Shown here: piece after piece, positions 51,053-64,000 of the stretch
Position numbering within the stretch: position 1 is the first letter of the stretch
Layout: each line of letters opens with the position of its first letter
Assembly: GCF_004027225.2 (NCBI RefSeq)
Contig: NC_044279.2
Coordinates: forward strand, 49,004,744-49,068,743
DNA: 64,000 bases
Source: Strigops habroptila
Taxonomy: Eukaryota; Chordata; Aves; Psittaciformes; Psittacidae
Direction of reading: 5' to 3'
The notes under the pieces: model-generated
Seen by the model: the letters and a program-made list of their open reading frames with translations, nothing else
What the model was told of the DNA's origin: nothing
Databases searched by the model: none
Position numbers and translations under genes: made by a program

Positions 51053-54000
51053 TTTATTTTAACTTTTATTGCCCAATTCAGGGATACACTCTGGCTACTT
51101 AATGCTGTGGTAAAGCAGCACAAAAATAACACAGCTGTGTTGAGATGCATGTTCCACTAGAGCATTGCTGAGCAGCTGGTTTGCCCCTTCCATCTCCTAC
51201 TCTGCCCTGTCCCACCCTCTCTCCCCTTCAACCTTCCCCTGCATGTGCACACAACCTCACCACCACCTGCCTCCTTCCTGTCTTCAAGCCCACCTTGCTC
51301 CTACACAAACCTATCCACGCACCTTGGCATTCCGACCCTGGGGTAGAGGGGATACACCAGGTATCTTCTAAAAATAACTACTTGAAATCAGCAATAACTT
51401 GCAGGCCATCTCATTAACCGATCACTCATCTTCAAGCAAAGATTGCAATACCAAATCTTGGAAGTCATTCATTTTCAGCGACTATCTGCTTGGTTTCTGT
51501 CACGGTTGAGGTCTTCTCCAAAAAGGACAACACTCCCTACAGTTCTTGCGGACAGTGGCACCAAGTCTGCAGTGCCTGATGCTGTCAGACAGGAGGCAGA
51601 ACACAGACTTGCATGAAAAGGATGTCAAGAGAAATGTCCAGCAACTTGAGACTCACTGACTACTGCCCCAAACAGGCAGCTGCCATAGAACTGTCTCTGC
51701 TGATGCAGGAATTTCAATTATAGACAATTAAACAAACCAAAAGAAACTGGCTTGACCACAGATGCCAAGTTTCTTATGGAAACATCCTTCTGTCAGCTGC
51801 AGCTGATCCCTTTCTAAGTGTATTAACGCACTTCATTTTACCAGTTAAACCTTTAAGTCCTTTACTCTTTAGTGTCACAATATTACTTGTTCTTTAATGA
51901 CCTATAAAATATTACTGTTCTAGAAATGCTAAACCCCACATTTATCCACAGTGAACATTTACTCTATATCTTCACTACTTCTGTAAAAAAAGATGTTTTT
52001 CTGATACTTCTTCCTTCAACACCACCACGTCTACAATGTATTTCCTACAAAGTTAAGCAGTATAAAATCTAGATCAGATCCATAGCAACTATAAAAAAAT
52101 ATATAACAACTATTTCAGGACAAAGGTTTTTCATCAGTGCCAAATCTGCCCCTGATACACACAGAACAATCCCACTGGAATCAGTGGGAGACCCACACTT
52201 GTATCCAAGACACGAATCACGCTCCTAGACCTTGGCAAGACTTCTGGTACCGTGTGACATGCAGGACTCACGTGCCAATGATCAGGCTGTGGACCATGTT
52301 GATGTTAAGATCCTGAACAGCCTCAGTCACGTATAAGCCACATTACTTTTCACTGCCACTACCTCTGCACTGCATGGATCAATAAGCAGCCAAAGTTAAA
52401 ACTGGTGACTCCCACAACACAGAGATCTAGCTAAACGTTTCCAACAACGCCCCAAGAACCGCAAGTTCACTTAGTCTGTATTTTTAACAACATAGGGCCT
52501 TTGTTGTTATAAATTTCAAAACAAAACCAAAGAATTCCACATAATATTTATACTTTCAAAAGTACAATATTAATACAGGTCGGTCAGTTAGAAATAACAG
52601 CAGTTTGTTAGGTCTACAAGATTTAACGTAAAACCAGTTTACAAATGCTGAAAAGCAGTAGTGGTCCAATAGTCACCATTACACATGAATTTCTCTCTTC
52701 CAGAAAATAATAATAATAAAAAAAAAAAATCCCAATTCAAATTTACCAGTTTCAATGAAATATTAATAAAACACCCCCAAACATGCCACAATCACTATTC
52801 ACAAATAAAGTTAAAATGAAATATACAAAAATTCACTTAATACTGTTAAATAACAATAAACTACAAGATTCCTGAACAGAAATGGTAGGACCCCTGAACG
52901 TTTTACAGTGAATGTCAGGAAAAAAATTAAGTTACCTATGACTATTTTCTTGATATACCAGCCAAAGATTTACATGACCATTTCAAAATATACCAATAAA
53001 GATTTACAGTCTCTTTTAAGATGCACTAAACAAATAGGTTCATAAAGGTGAACACAAATGCTTAAAAATACTGTAACCATCACCAAGGGTGTACTTATGA
53101 TACTCACTGAGATGCATAAGCATAGTAGTAACGTGTTTACTATCTCTGGTAAACAGATAACATCTAAGATCTGAAAAACTCTCTAAGTTCCCATAGTAAA
53201 AGCTCTGTAGTATAGTGAGTTCTTATCAAGTACAAACTTGCATCTTTCCAGTTGATTTCAAGTGAATAATGCACAAATGGGAGAGCAACAAGGTGGGAAA
53301 AGTGTGACATTATTCCCCATGTTCTTGTAATTAGTTGTCCTGTTCCTCTGTAACAAAATTCTAAATTTCAAAAGTAAGCCAGGGTCCAACATATATGAAT
53401 CATCATTTTACTATTTGTATTTCTAAGTTAAAAACAAGGTAAAAAAAGTCATTGCTTCTGCAGGCTCCATATGCACAACAATGTGCAAATATCTTACGCT
53501 GGAGTAAGCCTGACAAAATTTATGATCCAGTCTCCATGCTCTAATTTATCAATAACTAAAGTAGGATCTGAGAGCAAATAATGGTTACTGTTCACTTGTT
53601 TGAATCAACTTTCACACCATGTGCTTTTCAAAAACATAATATGCATTATAATTTTTCAACTATTTCAACACATACTTCCAATGTTAAATAAGGAATTAAG
53701 TGCCATGAACTTAGAGCATTAAAGATGGTTCACCTATAGCCAAGCAAAGCTATGTTTACATTCCAGGAAACACTGCAGTTTAAGAAATACAAAAAAACCC
53801 CGCAGCAGTAGAACATTTTATGAAGAGAAACAGATGCATTCACATATTATAAAGCCATTGCAACTTCTTCAGGCATGGAACTGTTGTGTTAACTATACAG
53901 ACAGTAGTTATTTAGCAGCAATGATTCCGCAATAAATAATGCACTGTGTTTCTCAGTCCTGCACAAAAATTGCAGCTACAGTTACATCAACAGCTGTAAC

Positions 54001-54230
54001 CTACTGGCTCTAGTGGCAGAGGAGACCTTAAAACCAACTGTACAAAAATTTGTCACACTGTGACAACAAATATAAAAACATAATCTGCAGGTTGGAAATA
54101 AAAAGACTCCACTGTGAAGAGGACAGTGTAGACAAACTGCGATTCCAAGTCCACCAACAGAGAGCACTGCCTTCAGATCCGAGTCCTTGAATGATAGGAT
54201 AGGCTTGGGCTTGACTCTGCGTCACTCACT
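51053..54230 (-). other. CDK17: CDK17 3'UTR (distal end uncertain)
   Basis: About 3.2 kb of AU-rich, low-complexity sequence follows the CDK17 stop. On the minus strand two AATAAA hexamers lie close together (plus-strand TTTATT at 51065-51070 and 51053-51058), followed by T/G-containing sequence; this is the best distal 3' end. ATTAAA (plus-strand TTTAAT, 51893-51898) could be a nearer end. An A-rich run with TAA repeats is at 52708-52730. Transcript data would decide. Confidence 0.5.
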
Positions 54231-63690
<9,460 letters not shown>

Positions 63691-64000
63691 CTACAAAATG
63701 GAAAAAGAAGGATACTTTTACAAGTTGTTCCTTCACTGAAAGATCAGTTAAAGAAAATATAAACTTCTGTTTGAGGTTCTAATAGGTTTAATTTTGGATA
63801 TAAATAGTTTTTACACTGTCTTCTTTTGATACATGTAAAACTACAAAAATATTTTGTAAGTTCAGATCTGAACACACAGAAGACACAAGGGATGTATATG
63901 CTTAACAAGTCCGAAAATGACATGGAAAGCTATACACATACAGCTACCAAAGAAGCCAGATCAGGTACCGTTAAATTCACTAAGTTCACTGTTGGGATCA
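63691..64000 (-). other. CDK17: CDK17 intron running off the right edge
   Basis: This is upstream of the glycine-loop exon on the minus strand. It is AT-rich and no further CDK17 exon is visible before the window ends. Confidence 0.7.

Overview
The window is vertebrate nuclear DNA, almost certainly from a bird. Five fragments carry the signature 3' end of the avian CR1 LINE (the 'ttccaaccca' core and ATTCTATG-type tails). Genes are split into small exons with GT-AG introns. The two genes present, ELK3 and CDK17, sit tail to tail as they do in other amniotes. The species cannot be fixed from this sequence alone.

Layout. 1-7400 is non-coding DNA upstream of ELK3 with two CR1 tails. About 7405-8560 is the ELK3 CpG-island promoter, with a probable non-coding exon 1 ending near 7915. 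A 17 kb first intron follows; it holds one more CR1 tail and a complete solo retroviral LTR (20649-21665) flanked by 5-bp target duplications. The four ELK3 coding exons are 25012-25218, 35467-36261, 41446-41568 and 45353-45451, plus strand. Spliced in silico they give a 407-residue open frame with every junction in phase. A 3'UTR of about 1.5 kb follows, then about 4 kb of intergenic DNA. From about 51 kb to the right edge lies the 3' part of CDK17 on the minus strand: an AU-rich 3'UTR and eleven coding exons (54231-63690). These encode the last 323 residues, from the glycine-rich loop to the stop. The N-terminal exons lie beyond the right edge.

Function. ELK3 (Net/SAP-2/ERP) is an ETS-domain ternary complex factor that works with SRF on serum response elements. 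It represses until phosphorylated by MAP kinases. CDK17 (PCTAIRE-2) is a cyclin-dependent kinase carrying the PCTAIRE signature. They are neighbours by conserved synteny; nothing in the sequence shows that they share a pathway.

I found no prokaryotic operon, CRISPR array, tRNA, rRNA or new protein system. The more interesting signals are regulatory or structural: a possible intronic poly(A) site that would make a truncated ELK3, an inverted pair of ETS motifs in the ELK3 promoter, a repeat-rich solo LTR, a palindrome-bracketed AT minisatellite, and an 18-bp duplication at the acceptor of the CDK17 catalytic-loop exon.
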